Shown here one piece after another: positions 1 to 8,468 of a DNA stretch of 26,139 bases. The position numbers were made by a program, and so were the translations under genes. This stretch comes from an uncultured Streptococcus sp. (GTDB lineage Bacteria; Bacillota; Bacilli; Lactobacillales; Streptococcaceae), in the NCBI RefSeq assembly GCF_938036805.1, contig NZ_CALHWC010000191.1, positions 1-26,139 of the forward strand, in the 5' to 3' direction. The notes beneath the pieces were generated by a model. The model saw only the letters and a list, made by a program, of their open reading frames with translations, ran no database searches and had not been told where the DNA came from. Each line of letters starts with the position of its first letter. The stretch's first letter is position 1.

Positions 1-5
1 CTAAC

Positions 6-1238
6 TTAGAAAGCGCCATTGAAAAACTCCTTTGTCTTTTCTAAAGCATCTACCAACTTGTCACAATCCGCATAGGTATTGTAGATATAAAAGCTGGCCC
101 GCACAGTCGCTGGCACCTGCAGGTAGGTGAGCAAAGGCTGAGCACAATGGTGACCCGCCCGAACAGCCACTCCTTCGTAGTCCAGAGCCGTTGCGACATC
201 ATGTGGATGAAGACCATCCAGATTAAAGGCAATCACGCCTGAGCGCTGGGCCAAATCCTGAAAACCATAAATGGTCAAACCTTCCACTGCCTGAAGCCTA
301 GGAAATACGTAGGCAATCAGGTCCTGCTCATGCTGAGCAATAGCATCCATACCCAAGTCTTCCAAATATTCAATGGCCGCCGCAAGACCGATTGCTCCTG
401 CCATATTTGGAGTGCCGGCCTCAAACTTCCACGGGAGCTCCTTCCAGGTCGCTTCCTGCTCATAGACAAAATCAATCATTTCGCCGCCAAACTCGACTGG
501 CGACATCTGTTCTAGCAGCTCTTCCTTGCCATAGAGAACCCCGATACCAGTCGGACCTGCCATCTTATGTCCCGAAAAGGCGAAGAAGTCTACATCCAAA
601 TCCTGCACATCAATCTTCATGTGCGGAATGGATTGAGCCCCGTCCACCACCAAAAGCGCTCCTTGCTGATGAACCAACTGGGCAATTTCCTTGATGGGAT
701 TGATGATACCGAGAACATTAGAAGCATGAGCCAGAGAGACAAACTTGGTCCGCTCATTGAGCTTGGCACGGAAATCCTCCATATCCAGAGCCCCGTCCTT
801 TAGATAGACATAGACTAACTTGGCTCCGGTCTTCCTACAGGCTTCCTGCCAAGGAATGACATTGGAATGGTGCTCCATGATCGAAATCATCACTTCGTCA
901 CCAGGCTGTAACCTTTCAGCCGCAAATTGAGCCACCCAATTGAGACTCGTCGTGGTTCCTCGTGTAAAGAGTACTTCTTTGCTAGAGGCCGCATTGATAA
1001 AAGAACGAACTCTTTCTCTGGCTGCTTCATAGGCTGCTGTCGCCCGCTCAGCTAGCGTATGCACACCGCGGTGGACATTAGCATTGTCTCTAAGATAGTA
1101 GTTTTCAATAGCTGCCAGCACCTGCTTAGGTTTCTGAGTTGTCGCCGCATTGTCCAAATAAACCAAAGGCTCATCATTGACAATTTGGTCCAAAATGGGA
1201 AAATCTTTCTTGATTGCTTCTGCATTAAATCCAGACAT
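6..1238 (-). CDS. sufS: Cysteine desulfurase SufS
   Basis: PLP enzyme that takes sulfur from cysteine as a persulfide and feeds SUF Fe-S cluster assembly, in Firmicutes normally via SufU. 410 aa, the usual family length. The PLP lysine is in FSGHKMAGPTG (Lys225) and the catalytic cysteine in RAGHHCAQPLL (Cys365). The N-terminal YLDNAATTQKP block (about 28-38) is typical of class-V aminotransferase-fold group II desulfurases. The start ATG at 1238 follows AGGAG by five bases. It is the third gene of sufC-sufD-sufS, 40 bp after sufD, with no promoter or terminator in between, so it is co-transcribed. The stop lies six bases from the window edge; the next genes are expected to be sufU and sufB, but they are not visible. 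IscS/NifS-type desulfurase is excluded by context and by this motif spacing. Confidence 0.97.
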   Translation of the reverse strand: MSGFNAEAIKKDFPILDQIVNDEPLVYLDNAATTQKPKQVLAAIENYYLRDNANVHRGVHTLAERATAAYEAARERVRSFINAASSKEVLFTRGTTTSLNWVAQFAAERLQPGDEVMISIMEHHSNVIPWQEACRKTGAKLVYVYLKDGALDMEDFRAKLNERTKFVSLAHASNVLGIINPIKEIAQLVHQQGALLVVDGAQSIPHMKIDVQDLDVDFFAFSGHKMAGPTGIGVLYGKEELLEQMSPVEFGGEMIDFVYEQEATWKELPWKFEAGTPNMAGAIGLAAAIEYLEDLGMDAIAQHEQDLIAYVFPRLQAVEGLTIYGFQDLAQRSGVIAFNLDGLHPHDVATALDYEGVAVRAGHHCAQPLLTYLQVPATVRASFYIYNTYADCDKLVDALEKTKEFFNGAF

Positions 1239-1278
1239 GAAGACTCCTATCTACTTATACGGGACAAGGCCCAGCTTT

Positions 1279-2541
1279 TTATCTTTTTGCGAGAATAATA
1301 TCGATATTTTCAATCATTTCATCACGGACTTCTTTAACAGGGATTTCCACAATCACTGAACCTAAGAAGCCGCGCACGACCAAGCGTTCAGCCGTCGCCT
1401 TATCAAGACCCCGACTCATGAGATAATACATATCTTCTGGATCCACCTGACCGATAGAAGCCGCGTGACCAGCCGTCACATCGTTTTCATCAATCAAGAG
1501 GATTGGATTAGCATCTGAGCGCGCTTGGTCAGACAGCATGAGAACCCGACTTTCCTGCTGGGCGTCTGCTCCCTTAGCACCTTTGATAATATGTCCGATA
1601 CCATTGAAGGTCAGGGTTCCTTTTTCTAGGATAACTCCGTGCTGCAGGATATTTCCGATAGAGTTGCAGCCATAGTTAGTTACGCGGGTGTCAATTCCCT
1701 GAACCTGCTTACCGCTGGAAAGAGCCACCACCTTCATATCCGCATGGCTGCCCTTACCATAGAGGTCGCTGTCAAAGTCAGCTACGACATTGCCTTCGTT
1801 CATAACGCCGATAGCCCAATCGATCATGGCATCATTATCCAGCTTACCGCGACGGCTGATATAAGCCGTTACATTTTCGCCTAGGCGGTCAATGGCTGAA
1901 AACTTAATCTGAGCTCCAGCCTGAGCAATAACTTCGACAGTGATATTGGCTGTTACTGGAACAGAGCCCTCGCCGTAAGTTTCCAAGCGTTCCAAGTAGT
2001 TAACCTTGGAATGCTTGCCTGCGATAATCAAAATATGCTTGTTAAAAGGAACATCGCTTTCGCTGTCCTGATAAAAAATTCCTTCAATCGGCTGGTCAAT
2101 CTCAACATTGTCCGGCACATAAAGAACTGCACCGCTGTTGAAATAGGCAGTGTGATAAGCCGCTAATTTGTCCTCATCATACTTGACTGCGGACATGAAA
2201 TGCTGCTCCACCAGCTCTGGAATTTCTTCCAAAGCAGTGTGAAAATCAGTGAAGACCACACCTTGCTCTGCCAAGTCAGCTGGCAATTGCTCAAGGACAG
2301 TTTGAGTTCCCATTTGGATAAACTTGAGATTGTCTCCAAGAGCCGTAAAATCTGGCACACTGGTCAAAGGCTCGCTATCAGAAATCCGTCCGTCTCCCAG
2401 ATTCCAGCGGTGAAATTTAACCCGCTCAATAACTGGTAAATCTAGTTGGTCCATCTTGTCAAAAGCCTGCTGACGTTGATTAGCCAACCAATCTGGTTCT
2501 GCGTGAAGCTGTGAAAATTCGTGAATTAATTCTTTCGTCAT
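1279..2541 (-). CDS. sufD: Fe-S cluster assembly scaffold protein SufD
   Basis: Component of the cytosolic SufBC2D complex that builds Fe-S clusters. SufD pairs with SufB and is driven by the ATPase SufC. 420 aa. The C-terminal half has the SufB/SufD beta-helix core: a glycine-rich stretch near GCNSIGNILQHGV, then DEND-VTAGHAAS (His359), then the conserved end region with ARG/RGFLGS-like sequence. It is SufD rather than SufB because it is shorter, lacks SufB-type cysteine motifs and sits directly between sufC and sufS, the usual Firmicute order. AGGAG lies seven bases before the ATG. The 41-bp gap to sufC and 40-bp gap to sufS hold only ribosome binding sites. Confidence 0.95.
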   Translation of the reverse strand: MTKELIHEFSQLHAEPDWLANQRQQAFDKMDQLDLPVIERVKFHRWNLGDGRISDSEPLTSVPDFTALGDNLKFIQMGTQTVLEQLPADLAEQGVVFTDFHTALEEIPELVEQHFMSAVKYDEDKLAAYHTAYFNSGAVLYVPDNVEIDQPIEGIFYQDSESDVPFNKHILIIAGKHSKVNYLERLETYGEGSVPVTANITVEVIAQAGAQIKFSAIDRLGENVTAYISRRGKLDNDAMIDWAIGVMNEGNVVADFDSDLYGKGSHADMKVVALSSGKQVQGIDTRVTNYGCNSIGNILQHGVILEKGTLTFNGIGHIIKGAKGADAQQESRVLMLSDQARSDANPILLIDENDVTAGHAASIGQVDPEDMYYLMSRGLDKATAERLVVRGFLGSVIVEIPVKEVRDEMIENIDIILAKR

Positions 2542-2582
2542 GTCATTCTCCTATCTTTTATCAAAGTCAAAAGAATGTTTGA

Positions 2583-3353
2583 CTAGACTTCTTCAGTATA
2601 GTTGAAGCCCAACTCTTCAGCCAATTTGGCATAGCCTTCTTTTTCCAAGCGAACTGCCAATTCTGGACCGCCAGAAAGAACAACTTTCCCCTCCATCATG
2701 ACATGAACTACGTCTGGAGTGATATAGTTGAGCAGGCGTTGGTAGTGGGTGATGATCATAGCGCCAAAGCCCTCTCCACGCATAGCATTGACCCCTTTAG
2801 ATACGACCTTGAGAGCATCAATATCCAGACCTGAGTCAATCTCATCCAAGAGCGCAAAAGTTGGTTCTAGCATGAGCAACTGGAGGATTTCGTTGCGTTT
2901 TTTCTCACCACCTGAGAAGCCTTCATTGAGGTAGCGCTCAGCCATTTCTTCTTTCATGTTGAGCAGTTCCATTTTTTCATCTAGTTTCGTGATGAAGTCA
3001 CGGACAGAGATTTTTTCATCGTCTTCCTTGCCAGCATTCATGGCCGCACGGAGAAACTCTGCATTGGTAATGCCAGGAATTTCACTAGGATACTGCATCG
3101 CAAGGAAGAGTCCCATACGAGCACGCTCGTCTACTTCCAGCTCCAAGATATTAACCCCATCAAAAAGCACCTCTCCTTGAGTTACTTCGTAGTTAGGATT
3201 TCCCATAATGGCTGCAGACAAGGTAGATTTCCCTGTTCCATTTGGACCCATGATCGCTGCAATCTCTCCCGTTTTCAGAGTAAGATTTACCCCTTTGAGA
3301 ATTTTTTTCCCTTCAATTTCAACATGAAGATCTTTGATTTCTAAGACAGACAT
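2583..3353 (-). CDS. sufC: Fe-S cluster assembly ATPase SufC
   Basis: ABC-type ATPase, not a transporter, that powers the SufBCD scaffold. 256 aa. Walker A GPNGTGKS is at 36-43, the signature FSGGEKKR at 146-153 and Walker B FALLDE at 166-171, followed by the SufC-typical DSGLDIDALK. The FSGGEKKRNEILQ form is diagnostic of SufC as opposed to import or export ATPases. It is the first gene of the suf operon: an extended -10 lies about 40 bp upstream and the previous gene ends in a terminator. The ribosome binding site is a run of AAAGGAAAAAG before the ATG at 3353. Confidence 0.97.
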   Translation of the reverse strand: MSVLEIKDLHVEIEGKKILKGVNLTLKTGEIAAIMGPNGTGKSTLSAAIMGNPNYEVTQGEVLFDGVNILELEVDERARMGLFLAMQYPSEIPGITNAEFLRAAMNAGKEDDEKISVRDFITKLDEKMELLNMKEEMAERYLNEGFSGGEKKRNEILQLLMLEPTFALLDEIDSGLDIDALKVVSKGVNAMRGEGFGAMIITHYQRLLNYITPDVVHVMMEGKVVLSGGPELAVRLEKEGYAKLAEELGFNYTEEV

Positions 3354-3392
3354 TTCTTTTTCCTTTCTTTACTTAGCTGATTTACATACTTT

Positions 3393-3401
3393 AGTATACC
3401 A
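3393..3401 (-). promoter_or_regulatory. Extended -10 promoter of the suf operon
   Basis: On the minus strand the sequence reads TGGTATACT, an extended -10 (TGn-TATACT), about 40 bp before sufC. No good -35 is visible because that position falls inside the rgpG terminator hairpin. Extended -10 promoters often do without a -35. Confidence 0.55.
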
Positions 3402-3423
3402 AAAAAAAGCCCAAAAGGCTTTT
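3401..3423 (-). terminator. Intrinsic terminator of mecA-rgpG
   Basis: On the minus strand a 7-bp stem AAAAGCC/GGCTTTT (3417-3423 with 3405-3411) closes a CAAAA-type loop and runs into an unbroken T tract (A at 3401-3408 on plus). It lies 14 bp after the rgpG stop and overlaps the sufC promoter area. Confidence 0.8.
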
Positions 3424-3436
3424 ATTTTGTTTAGAA

Positions 3437-4609
3437 CTATTCTTGTTTGTGTTTCTTTTGGTATCTCTTCTCTCGAACTTCTTCTCTATAAGAGGAGTTT
3501 CCGATAAAGCGCAGGATATTGAGCAGAGGCGTCCTCTGCGGCCCCAGAACCCCTATTAGTTCTACTAAGAGTTCGACACCTAGCAGAAGACCAATTACGA
3601 GGAGGAGTCCACCGATGCGAGTCGATACATTTAGCAGGAGGGAAATCATAGAGAAAATCATCGAAATCCCATAGATAACCAGAACTGTTCCCCGATGTGT
3701 TAATCCCAAGGACAAGAGTCTATGGTGAAGGTGGTGACGGTCAGGCTGGTAAAATTTCTGACCAGACAAAGTCCGACGAACGATTGCTAAAAAAGTATCG
3801 GTAATCGGCACACCCAAGATAATCATAGGCGTGACAATCGCTACTGCCGTTGCATTCTTCAAGCCTTGCAGAGACAGGACCGAAATCATAAAACCGATGA
3901 AAAGAGCGCCCGTATCCCCGCCATATATGATGGCTGGATGATAATTGTAAGGAAAGAAGCCAGCAATAGAGGCCACTAAAACCAAGATGGTCAGGGTCAG
4001 GAATAAATTATGACCCGGTAAGAAAAAGTAGGAAACAATCCCCATGGTCAGCAAGGAAATAATGGAAACTCCGCTGACAAGGCCATCCAAACCGTCCATT
4101 AGATTGACCGCATTGGTAATGGAGACAATCCAGAGAATAGTCAAAATGAAAGATAGCCAAGGTGGGAAAAAGAGATGAGGACCTCCAAAAGGAATCTTAA
4201 AATCATCCAAGCGGAAATCCGTCAGCCACCAAATTAAACAGGCAGCCAGCACGATTCCCCCTAGCTTCAGCAGAGGACTTAATTCTTTAATATCGTCGAT
4301 AAGACCCGTCAGGGCTACAATCAAGCCTCCTAGCACTACTGGCCAAATATAATCAAAATAAGTTTGTTCAAAGAAAGTGACGCTAACAATCTGCGGCATG
4401 AAGACCAAAGTCGCCACTGTAAAAGCCGTCACAACTGCCAGCCCGCCTGCACTCGGCATGGGCTTTTTATTGATTCGTCGAGCATTAGGATAGTCGACTG
4501 CATCCATTTTAAAAGCCAAGAGCCGAACTAGAGGAGTCAGCAAAACTCCGACAAAAAACGTCGCTAGCAGCACCAAAATGAACTTTAAGGGAAAAGCAAT
4601 CATACGCAT
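3437..4609 (-). CDS. rgpG: MraY/WecA-family undecaprenyl-phosphate sugar-phosphate transferase (RgpG/TagO-like)
   Basis: Integral membrane enzyme that moves a GlcNAc-1-phosphate onto undecaprenyl phosphate, the first lipid-linked step of rhamnose-glucose polysaccharide or wall-teichoic-acid-like polymers. 390 aa with about ten or eleven hydrophobic segments. Family motifs are present: DDIKEL (Asp105/106), NAVNLMDGLDGL (166-177), GDTGA (231-235) and the histidine-rich cytosolic loop DRHHLHHRL (290-298). The open frame begins at 4609, but an ATG at 4603 makes a 4-base ATGA overlap with the mecA stop, with AAAAGG ten bases upstream; either start is possible. The gene order uppP-mecA-rgpG-suf is as I recall it from S. 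mutans, where this gene is rgpG. The exact polymer made in this strain cannot be told. Confidence 0.9.
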   Translation of the reverse strand: MRMIAFPLKFILVLLATFFVGVLLTPLVRLLAFKMDAVDYPNARRINKKPMPSAGGLAVVTAFTVATLVFMPQIVSVTFFEQTYFDYIWPVVLGGLIVALTGLIDDIKELSPLLKLGGIVLAACLIWWLTDFRLDDFKIPFGGPHLFFPPWLSFILTILWIVSITNAVNLMDGLDGLVSGVSIISLLTMGIVSYFFLPGHNLFLTLTILVLVASIAGFFPYNYHPAIIYGGDTGALFIGFMISVLSLQGLKNATAVAIVTPMIILGVPITDTFLAIVRRTLSGQKFYQPDRHHLHHRLLSLGLTHRGTVLVIYGISMIFSMISLLLNVSTRIGGLLLVIGLLLGVELLVELIGVLGPQRTPLLNILRFIGNSSYREEVREKRYQKKHKQE

Positions 4610-5346
4610 TCAACCTTTTGCAATTGTTGGATGGCTTCTGTCACCAAAAGCAGACGTCCGTGTTCTTGCAGGACAGCACGAGTAATATCTGTATCCTCAG
4701 CAAATTCCCGCATTTTAGCCAGTAGCCAAGCTGGATAGAGCTCCGGTTGCTCTTCCAAATCTACCAAAATAGTCAGGTAGTAGGCAGAGTCATATTTATA
4801 GAGTTCTGACAGGTCTATCGGATAGTCAACCGTTTTGGCGAAAGAAACGACGCTGCGCAGGTCAGCAAAAGACAGAATATAATAGACATAACGGTCTAGG
4901 TTCTCTTCTTCCTTCTCTTCTGAAGAATCTGCAGAATCCTCCTGATCAGCCTCTGCTGCCTCTAAAGATTTAACCGCCTCGAGATCATCCTTACTCTTTT
5001 CAAAGATATTTTTTTCCAAAGTCTTTAAAAATTCATCTGGAGACATCTGGCTGAGCTCATCCAGGTCTGGTAGATTGCCCAAATCTTCAAAATTCAAATT
5101 CTTATCAATCTTCGATCTTGTTACAAAGACATCCAGCTTGTCTGGCTTAGGCGTCACCCGAAAACTCAGCATGCCACTATCTAAGAAGCTTTCCGGCATT
5201 TCCAGCTCATCCAAAATAGTATAGAAAAATTCTTCTGTTTTTTCTTGGGGAACTAGGAAATCTGCAATTTCCATTCCGTGTTCTTCCAAATCTTCCAACT
5301 GGATGGTGATTTTAATCGTCGAATCATTAATCTGTTTCACTTCCAT
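4600..5346 (-). CDS. mecA: Adaptor protein MecA
   Basis: Adaptor that delivers substrates to the ClpC-ClpP protease. In streptococci MecA is known to target the competence sigma factor ComX. 248 aa. The N-terminal substrate-binding half opens with MEVKQINDSTIKI and includes LEDLEEHGMEIADFL. An acidic low-complexity linker (about 127-150, rich in E, D and S) follows, then the C-terminal ClpC-binding domain starting near DRYVYYILSF. The GAGG ribosome binding site is eight bases before the ATG, and a good sigma-A promoter lies 32-60 bp upstream. The stop overlaps rgpG, so the two are translationally coupled. The linker is long and strongly acidic, but this part is variable in streptococcal MecA. 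Confidence 0.95.
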   Translation of the reverse strand: MEVKQINDSTIKITIQLEDLEEHGMEIADFLVPQEKTEEFFYTILDELEMPESFLDSGMLSFRVTPKPDKLDVFVTRSKIDKNLNFEDLGNLPDLDELSQMSPDEFLKTLEKNIFEKSKDDLEAVKSLEAAEADQEDSADSSEEKEEENLDRYVYYILSFADLRSVVSFAKTVDYPIDLSELYKYDSAYYLTILVDLEEQPELYPAWLLAKMREFAEDTDITRAVLQEHGRLLLVTEAIQQLQKVECV

Positions 5347-5377
5347 CTCATTAACCTCATACTTTCATAGTCTTTCT

Positions 5378-5406
5378 ATTATACTAAAATTCTAAACTTA
5401 TTTCAA
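5378..5406 (-). promoter_or_regulatory. Sigma-A promoter of mecA-rgpG
   Basis: On the minus strand TTGAAA (5401-5406) is separated by exactly 17 bp from TATAAT (5378-5383), placing transcription start about 25 bp before the mecA ATG. It sits just outside the 177-bp repeat copy 1. Confidence 0.8.
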
Positions 5407-5431
5407 AAAAATAACTGGTCAAATAAGAAAA

Positions 5432-5608
5432 GAGAGTGGGACAGAAATCGGTAATTCGTTAGAATCCGATTTCGTCGTCCCACCTCCGCACAGTTGAGTA
5501 GGGCTGTAAAAGCTGATGAAATCAGCGTAGTAGAGCCCACTCAACCACTGCGTCTTGCTCGACAATCCAAAGACAATTGAGAGGCTAGGACTTTTGTCCC
5601 AGCCTCTT
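5432..5608. repeat. 177-bp structured intergenic repeat, copy 1
   Basis: Near-identical to 21528-21704 in opposite orientation, with three substitutions over 177 bp by hand alignment. Read on plus it begins GAGAGTGGGACAGAAATC and ends GTCCCAGCCTCTT; the ends are an imperfect terminal inverted repeat (GAG-n-n-TGGGACA). Three stem-loops are visible: GTGGGAC...GTCCCAC at the left end, a long central stem GTTGAGT-a-GGGCT...AGCCC-ACTCAAC enclosing GCTGAT-gaa-ATCAGC, and GAGGCT-a-GGAC-tttt-GTCC-c-AGCCTC at the right end. It starts two bases after the uppP stop, so the uppP transcript runs into the last hairpin. No ORF is present. It resembles the small non-coding repeats scattered in streptococcal genomes, but it is not one of the named families I can identify (BOX, RUP, SPRITE). 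Confidence 0.9.
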
Positions 5609-5610
5609 GA

Positions 5611-6453
5611 TCAGCCAATAATGACCTTAATCAGACCGTAAATCAACAGAAAAACTCCGAGTCCGATCCGATATTTACCAAAGATTGTAAAGTCATGATT
5701 CTTGACATAGTCTGTCAGGAAGCGAATCACATAAAGACTGACTCCGAAAGCCACTCCCATCGCTACCAATAAAAGGAATAATTGATCGAAACCTAAAGAA
5801 TTACCCTTGATGATAAATTTCAGGATTTTCAGCCCACTTGCACCAAACATGATTGGAATACCCAAGTAGAAAGTAAACTCTGTTACAACTGGTCGACTGA
5901 TACCATTCAAGAGACCACCGACAATGGTCGCACCTGATCGGCTAGTTCCTGGAAAGAGGGACAAGACTTGGAAAAGACCGATATAAAGAGCGGTTTGATA
6001 AGGAAGTTTGCTCAATTCTGTAACAGTCGGTTCCACCTGCTCTCGTTTTTCCAGATAGATAAAGGCAACCCCGTAGATAATCAGCATGATTGCGACGGAT
6101 ACCAGATTATAAAAATGTGCTTCAAACCAATCGTCTAGGAAAAGGCCGATAATTGCAGCTGGCAAAGCAGCAACGACTACCTTGGCCCAGAGCTGCCATG
6201 TCAGCTGAATTTGACGAGCTGTTTTCCCTGGTTTAAAAGGGTTGAGCTTATCAAAATAAATCACCACAACCGCCAAGATGGCTCCCAGTTGAATGACTAC
6301 ATTGAACATTTCCATGAAGGCTGGATTTTCATTTTTATACTTGATAAAATCTTGAATCAGAATCAAGTGGCCGGTACTCGAAATGGGTAGCCACTCTGTA
6401 ATTCCTTCAACAATTCCATAAATAATGGACTTTAAAATTTCAATAATAAACAT
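5611..6453 (-). CDS. uppP: Undecaprenyl-diphosphatase UppP (BacA)
   Basis: Membrane phosphatase that recycles undecaprenyl diphosphate to the monophosphate carrier used for peptidoglycan and other wall polymers; it also confers bacitracin tolerance. 280 aa. The two signature blocks are present: EGITEWLPISSTGHL (16-30, with Glu16, Glu20, Ser25/26 and His29) and PGTSRSGATI (168-177, with Arg172). There are about eight hydrophobic segments. AGGAG lies six bases before the ATG, and an extended -10 lies 30 bp upstream. It shares its lipid carrier with the downstream rgpG product, which may explain the clustering. Confidence 0.97.
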   Translation of the reverse strand: MFIIEILKSIIYGIVEGITEWLPISSTGHLILIQDFIKYKNENPAFMEMFNVVIQLGAILAVVVIYFDKLNPFKPGKTARQIQLTWQLWAKVVVAALPAAIIGLFLDDWFEAHFYNLVSVAIMLIIYGVAFIYLEKREQVEPTVTELSKLPYQTALYIGLFQVLSLFPGTSRSGATIVGGLLNGISRPVVTEFTFYLGIPIMFGASGLKILKFIIKGNSLGFDQLFLLLVAMGVAFGVSLYVIRFLTDYVKNHDFTIFGKYRIGLGVFLLIYGLIKVIIG

Positions 6454-6482
6454 AGATAACTCCTAAAACAACTTTAGCATTT

Positions 6483-6491
6483 ATTATACCA
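6483..6491 (-). promoter_or_regulatory. Extended -10 promoter of uppP
   Basis: The minus strand reads TGGTATAAT 30 bp before the uppP start. The -35 position reads TTTTCC and is poor, so the extended -10 probably carries the promoter. Confidence 0.6.
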
Positions 6492-6507
6492 CATATTGGA
6501 GGAGAGG

Positions 6508-6539
6508 AAAAGCTTTCTCAAGGGCTTTAGCAAGCTTTT
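6508..6539 (-). terminator. Possible weak terminator after the DUF2207 gene
   Basis: An 8-bp stem AAAAGCTT/AAGCTTTT with a 16-base loop lies just after the stop at 6542 and is followed on the minus strand by only a short T run. The stem is A/T rich and each arm contains a self-complementary AAGCTT, so this is a weak call. Confidence 0.35.
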
Positions 6540-6541
6540 TA

Positions 6542-8437
6542 TCAAAAGGCTCCGCCCCCGCCGCCTCCACCGCCACCAGAGAAGCCACCTCCTGCTCCGC
6601 CTCCTGATGAAACCGAGAAATGGCTGGCCGTCGAAGCAATGTGGCCATAATTTGAAAAACTATGGGAACTTGCGTAGAAAATAGGATGAAGATTGTATTG
6701 TAGATAACTATTCATAGACGCGTTTTCCAAGGAAATCTGACGCAGCTTCATGACCCGACTAACACGATCCGCATAGCCAAATAGGGTAGCATAGACCAAA
6801 AGTCGGTTCCACAGAACAATGCCCTCTACCTCTGTATCGTATAGGCGAGCGATGTAGCGTAGCATATTCGCAAAGCTATTCCAGAGATAGAAATCATGGG
6901 CTCCCTCATCGCTCAGGACACCATCCCGCTGATATAACTGTAAGGCTCTGCCCAGCAGAACGGTCAAGACTGAAGCAATAGCTGCAAGCGGAAGATGGAA
7001 CCAAATAAAGCCATCTAGCTTGATCAGATAGACAAAAAAGGTCAAGAGAGACAAGCTAAAAGCAAGGAAACTTGCCATTAGAGCCAACCACAAGAAAAGC
7101 TTTTCTCCTCGTTTCAAAGGACGATAGTGATCCAGCAAGTTTAGCTCCCGAATCTCCTTTAATACTTGTTCAGACAAAAGGTTTAAATCAGTTGAAAAGC
7201 GATTTTTTATTCGATTGCCTATTTGGCGGATTCGTGCTTCATCTGTTGATTTTTTATTTTTATAAAGATCTTCTGAAATCTGATAAGATGCAAACAAGTC
7301 TGCTACAGCTGCCTGTTTATGGTCGCCAAATGCCATCTTCAGGAATTGACCTTCAAACTCTGACAAACCTTTTTTAGAAGTCGGTTTCAGGATTGGCTTG
7401 TCAGCAGTTCCTAAAAGCTCGATGTAGCCTCGATCCATCAAATCCAGCAAGGTTGCCTGCACTAGATTTTCAAATTTTAAATGCGCTCGTCCGCCACTGG
7501 TCGGATCGACTTCTCTCATATCCACAGCAAAGATATTGGCCGCTACAATGAGCGGGGCCAGATCTTGCGGAGCTTCATAGAGGCGAGCGTCTTTTGGAAA
7601 AGCTTGGCTGGGACGAATCTTAACTCGAAAGATCAGATAAAATATTCCCGAAAGGATCAGCAAAAACAGGCATATAAGAGGCATATAAACTTCCCCCAAG
7701 CGATGATAAAACTGCCTCTTAGCTACAATCTCTTTCTCAACTGCTTGAAAAGTCTGTAGATAGTTGGTTGCTTTTGGATCCTCTGCTGCTTGATGCAGAG
7801 CTTGGCGATGCCAATATCCATGCAGTTCAACCTTCTTCCTACTAGGCAAATGAGATAGCTGAATCCGATAATCACCACGGTCCCTATCTATAGTAGCCGA
7901 TTGGCCAAAATAACCTGTATGAACATACATGTCCGTTAAAGTCCAGGTTCCCAGGCCCCAAACCTTAATCGTCACATTTTGCAGCTCTTCTTCCCAATCA
8001 CTGATCGGCGTCCATTTGAGCTCTGCTATATCTTTGTGGAGAAACAGAAGATTGGTCAGGTTCCATGTGACTGTTACTTTGACCGTATCGCCTTCTTTAC
8101 CAGCATTGTAAATCTTAACCTCGTAGCCATCTCCTAAATCTGTGACTCGTGGCTCAAAGTCATATTTTACGACTCCATTCGTTCTCACGGAAACTTTTGG
8201 ATCTGAATCAATAGCAAAGCCTTCTGGCATCTTTCCTGCCGATCCTAAAGAGACCATCTGGCCATTGTAATCATCATCAAAATGATAGGTCACCTCTTCT
8301 GTATAGGTGGCTGTATTATCGGCATGGATCTCCAAATCTCCATTATAAGACTGGATTTGATAGTCTAAAGCTGACACTGTCCCAGCAAAAAACAAACTCA
8401 AAAAAAGAATAAAAATCCCTGACAAGTACCTTTTCAT
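6542..8437 (-). CDS. DUF2207-type membrane protein with glycine-rich C-terminus
   Basis: Function unknown. 631 aa. An N-terminal signal peptide or anchor (about 1-23, ending near VSALDY) precedes an extracytoplasmic beta-rich domain (about 24-245, with YNGDLEIHAD and TYTEEVTYHFDDDYNG). Next are a transmembrane segment (251-271), a long cytoplasmic region (272-445) with a winged-helix-like part near ATLLDLMDRGYIELLG, two more transmembrane segments (446-470, 476-497), and a tail that is almost pure glycine (612-631, ending GGGGAF). This architecture matches the predicted-membrane DUF2207 family common in Firmicutes. The short glycine-phenylalanine tail is typical of that family. It is probably monocistronic: its own extended -10 lies upstream, and uppP has its own promoter downstream. 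The start at 8437 has AAAGGA ten bases upstream. Confidence 0.8.
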   Translation of the reverse strand: MKRYLSGIFILFLSLFFAGTVSALDYQIQSYNGDLEIHADNTATYTEEVTYHFDDDYNGQMVSLGSAGKMPEGFAIDSDPKVSVRTNGVVKYDFEPRVTDLGDGYEVKIYNAGKEGDTVKVTVTWNLTNLLFLHKDIAELKWTPISDWEEELQNVTIKVWGLGTWTLTDMYVHTGYFGQSATIDRDRGDYRIQLSHLPSRKKVELHGYWHRQALHQAAEDPKATNYLQTFQAVEKEIVAKRQFYHRLGEVYMPLICLFLLILSGIFYLIFRVKIRPSQAFPKDARLYEAPQDLAPLIVAANIFAVDMREVDPTSGGRAHLKFENLVQATLLDLMDRGYIELLGTADKPILKPTSKKGLSEFEGQFLKMAFGDHKQAAVADLFASYQISEDLYKNKKSTDEARIRQIGNRIKNRFSTDLNLLSEQVLKEIRELNLLDHYRPLKRGEKLFLWLALMASFLAFSLSLLTFFVYLIKLDGFIWFHLPLAAIASVLTVLLGRALQLYQRDGVLSDEGAHDFYLWNSFANMLRYIARLYDTEVEGIVLWNRLLVYATLFGYADRVSRVMKLRQISLENASMNSYLQYNLHPIFYASSHSFSNYGHIASTASHFSVSSGGGAGGGFSGGGGGGGGGAF

Positions 8438-8468
8438 AAACCAAAGTCCTTTTCTAAATCTTTATCCT

